Part shown: in pieces, positions 5,940 through 7,679 of the stretch | Layout of the letters: each line of letters begins with the position of its first letter | Position numbering within the stretch: the stretch's first letter is position 1 | NCBI GenBank assembly: GCA_014376345.1 | Contig: JACMRS010000255.1 | Coordinates: forward strand, 1 to 7,679 | DNA from: Bacteroidia bacterium | Lineage (GTDB): Bacteria; Bacteroidota; Bacteroidia; NS11-12g; UBA955 | Reading direction: 5' to 3' | DNA: 7,679 nucleotides | The notes under the pieces: model-generated | Told to the model about the DNA's origin: nothing | What the model saw: the letters and a program-made list of their open reading frames with translations, nothing else | The model's database searches: none | Position numbers and translations under genes: made by a program

Positions 5940-7166
5940 ATGCTGTTTCTTTACAATATTGGCATCAGACTTTATGGGGCAGTAGTATTGCTTGCATCAT
6001 TATCTAACAAAAAAGCAAAGCTGTTTTCTGAAGGTCGTAAAAACTGGAAACTCAAACTTACTGATCAGCTTAAGAACGTTCCTGAAACTAACAGAATATG
6101 GTTTCATTGTGCCAGTTTAGGTGAATTTGAACAAGCAAGACCTCTCATAGAAAAGATTACTGAAAAGCATGAAAAACACCCCATTATAGTGAGCTTTTTT
6201 TCACCTTCGGGATATGAAATCAGGAAGAATTATTCACTTGCCACTGTTTGTTATCTTCCACTTGACACAAAGAAAAATGCTGAAGATTTTATAGATATTG
6301 TAAAGCCCTCGAAAGTGTTTTTTGTAAAATATGAGTTTTGGTATCATTATATCTTAACACTGAGTAAAAGAAACATACCGGTTTATCTTGTTTCTGCAGT
6401 TTTCAGGCCTAATCAGGTTTTCTTTAAATGGTATGGAAAGATGTTTTATGGTTTGCTGGAGAAATTCAGAATGATATTTGTTCAAAATGAAGCTTCAGAA
6501 ATACTTTTGAAAGAACAGGGCGTCGATAATGTAATGTTATCCGGAGACACCCGTTATGACAGGGTTTTGCAAACTGCCGAAGCTTCAGAAAAGAATTACC
6601 TGATAGAAAGATTTACCAATAGCGAAAAAACACTGATACTTGGCAGCAGCTGGCCAGAAGAAGAAGATATCCTGATTGAGTTTTTGAAACAAAATATTCA
6701 CCCATTAAAAGTGATTATTGCCCCTCATGATATTTCTGAAAATCACATCAACAATCTTCTTAAAAAGTTAGACTTAAAGAAGCCGGTACTTTATAGCAAA
6801 TCATCTTTTATTTCCGATTCTGATATTCTGATACTTGATACTATTGGCCATCTTGCTTCGGCATACAGATATGCAGATATTGCTTTAATTGGCGGCGGTT
6901 TCGGGCGCGGACTTCACAATATTTTAGAGCCTGCAGTTTTTGGCATGCCGGTACTATTTGGAAATGACACAGCAAAATATCCTGAAGCCACACTTTCTGT
7001 AAAAGCAGGTTTCGGACACAGATTAAATAATGCAGAAGACTTAATAATTCTGATGAAAAAATTTCAGGAAGATGATGCCTTTCTGGTATTAAATAAACAT
7101 GCCGCAATTACGTTTGTAAAAGAAAATTCAGGCGCAACAGATCTGGTAATCAGGAACTGCTTTTAG
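5940..7166 (+). CDS. waaA: 3-deoxy-D-manno-octulosonic acid (Kdo) transferase
   Basis: This GT30 enzyme adds Kdo from CMP-Kdo to the lipid A precursor on the cytoplasmic face of the inner membrane, the first LPS core step. The 408-residue length is normal. Residues 3-20 form the expected N-terminal membrane anchor. HCASLGEFEQARPLIE (56-71) holds the conserved catalytic glutamate Glu62. FVKYEFWYHY (128-137), SGDTRYDRV (201-209), ILGSSWPEEE (233-242) and APHDI (261-265) follow the family order. The C-terminal nucleotide-binding site has GGGFGRGLHNILEPAVFGMPVLFG (318-341) with Glu330. It follows the outer-membrane barrel gene by 5 bp. Whether it adds one or two Kdo residues cannot be read from sequence; relatives in Bacteroidota often appear to be mono-functional. 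Its last 17 bp overlap the end of the convergent mtgA gene, and no terminator is visible between them. Confidence 0.95.
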   Translation: MLFLYNIGIRLYGAVVLLASLSNKKAKLFSEGRKNWKLKLTDQLKNVPETNRIWFHCASLGEFEQARPLIEKITEKHEKHPIIVSFFSPSGYEIRKNYSLATVCYLPLDTKKNAEDFIDIVKPSKVFFVKYEFWYHYILTLSKRNIPVYLVSAVFRPNQVFFKWYGKMFYGLLEKFRMIFVQNEASEILLKEQGVDNVMLSGDTRYDRVLQTAEASEKNYLIERFTNSEKTLILGSSWPEEEDILIEFLKQNIHPLKVIIAPHDISENHINNLLKKLDLKKPVLYSKSSFISDSDILILDTIGHLASAYRYADIALIGGGFGRGLHNILEPAVFGMPVLFGNDTAKYPEATLSVKAGFGHRLNNAEDLIILMKKFQEDDAFLVLNKHAAITFVKENSGATDLVIRNCF

Positions 7167-7679
7167 ATTTTCTTTTCTTTGGCAAAGGCTTCTCTGCTTC
7201 CGGCTCTTTTTTATCATACTTATTATAATTAAGATGCATGCCCCAGTATTTCATTTGTTGTAAACACCAGGCCTGCCTTCCTCGGATATAAGGACTTGGA
7301 GAAGCAATAGAAAATTTAAGCGGACTGGGCAGGACAATACCCATTAATGCTGCATCAGAAGCAGTTAGCTGCTTTGCTGATTTGTGAAGATAATCCTGAG
7401 CCGCAGCCTCACAACCGTAAACACCATCACCAAATTCTATCACATTCAGGTACACAATCATAATCCTTTCTTTACTCCAAAAAGTTTCAATTAGCACAGT
7501 AAAATACACTTCAAAAGCCTTGCGGATATAACTTCTTCCAGGCCAAAGGAAAACATTTTTAGCGGTTTGCTGACTGATAGTACTGGCACCTCTTCGTTTT
7601 TCCTTACCCTTCTCCTCCATCTTATCATTATATTTTATGGCCTTATCAATAGCACCATAATCAAATCCACTGTGTTTAA
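7150..7679 (-). CDS. mtgA: Monofunctional peptidoglycan glycosyltransferase (GT51), N-terminus outside window
   Basis: The gene enters from the right edge; 175 residues and a TGA stop are visible. GT51 enzymes polymerise lipid II into glycan strands in the periplasm, anchored by an N-terminal helix that is not in this window. The end of motif I (HxGFD) is at visible residues 2-6. Motif II RGASTISQQ is at 29-37, motif III RKAFE at 52-56 with its catalytic-region glutamate, and motif IV KERIMIVYLN at 69-78. The last has Ile74 where the family consensus KxxILExYLN has glutamate. IEFGDGVYGCEAAA (80-93) and ALMGIVLPSP (110-119) are typical of MtgA. No transpeptidase domain follows, so it is monofunctional. 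The tail after residue 155 is rich in Lys, Glu, Pro and Ser (ending KRKSKSSS) and is probably disordered. The stop lies inside the end of the convergent waaA gene. Confidence 0.92.
   Translation of the reverse strand, partial: KHSGFDYGAIDKAIKYNDKMEEKGKEKRRGASTISQQTAKNVFLWPGRSYIRKAFEVYFTVLIETFWSKERIMIVYLNVIEFGDGVYGCEAAAQDYLHKSAKQLTASDAALMGIVLPSPLKFSIASPSPYIRGRQAWCLQQMKYWGMHLNYNKYDKKEPEAEKPLPKKRKSKSSS

Overview
The window looks like chromosomal housekeeping and cell-envelope DNA from a member of the Bacteroidota. The evidence is an AT-leaning composition, start codons without clear Shine-Dalgarno sequences, several perfect matches to the Bacteroidota -7 promoter box TAnnTTTG, and proteins typical of the phylum: a PG_1098-type methyltransferase, a YtxJ/BrxC-type redox protein, a small 'SSCG' lipoprotein and a Bacteroidota-style WaaA. 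I cannot fix the genus. I see no mobile element genes, CRISPR array, tRNA or rRNA.

Left part (1-1575). A class I SAM-dependent methyltransferase with a PG_1098-type domain runs leftward and leaves the window at base 1. Diverging from it is a small two-gene unit: a 41-residue lipoprotein whose stop codon overlaps the start of a YtxJ-like bacilliredoxin. A 124-bp gap between convergent genes follows, holding two copies of a 27-bp imperfect palindrome.

Centre (1576-5065, minus strand). A compact three-gene nucleotide-sugar operon is transcribed leftward in the order DegT/WbpE-like PLP aminotransferase, UDP-glucose 6-dehydrogenase, UDP-glucuronate decarboxylase, with gaps of 10 and 21 bp. The last two genes give UDP-glucose -> UDP-glucuronate -> UDP-xylose (or the 4-keto-pentose intermediate). 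The aminotransferase suggests that an amino-sugar nucleotide for LPS, O-antigen or exopolysaccharide is also made.

Right part (5066-7679). A 77-bp divergent promoter region carries two oppositely oriented copies of TATCTTTG. It drives the sugar operon leftward and, rightward, a signal-peptide-bearing predicted outer-membrane beta-barrel protein followed 5 bp later by the Kdo transferase gene waaA. The 3' end of waaA overlaps by 17 bp the 3' end of a convergent peptidoglycan glycosyltransferase gene (mtgA), which leaves the window on the right. The region is therefore an envelope-building neighbourhood: sugar nucleotides, LPS inner core, an outer-membrane protein and peptidoglycan.

I did not find a convincing undescribed system. 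The points most worth a second look are the divergent promoter palindrome, the uncertain substrate of the aminotransferase, the lipoprotein-bacilliredoxin coupling, the paired palindromic repeats, and an unusual residue in the glycosyltransferase's motif IV.
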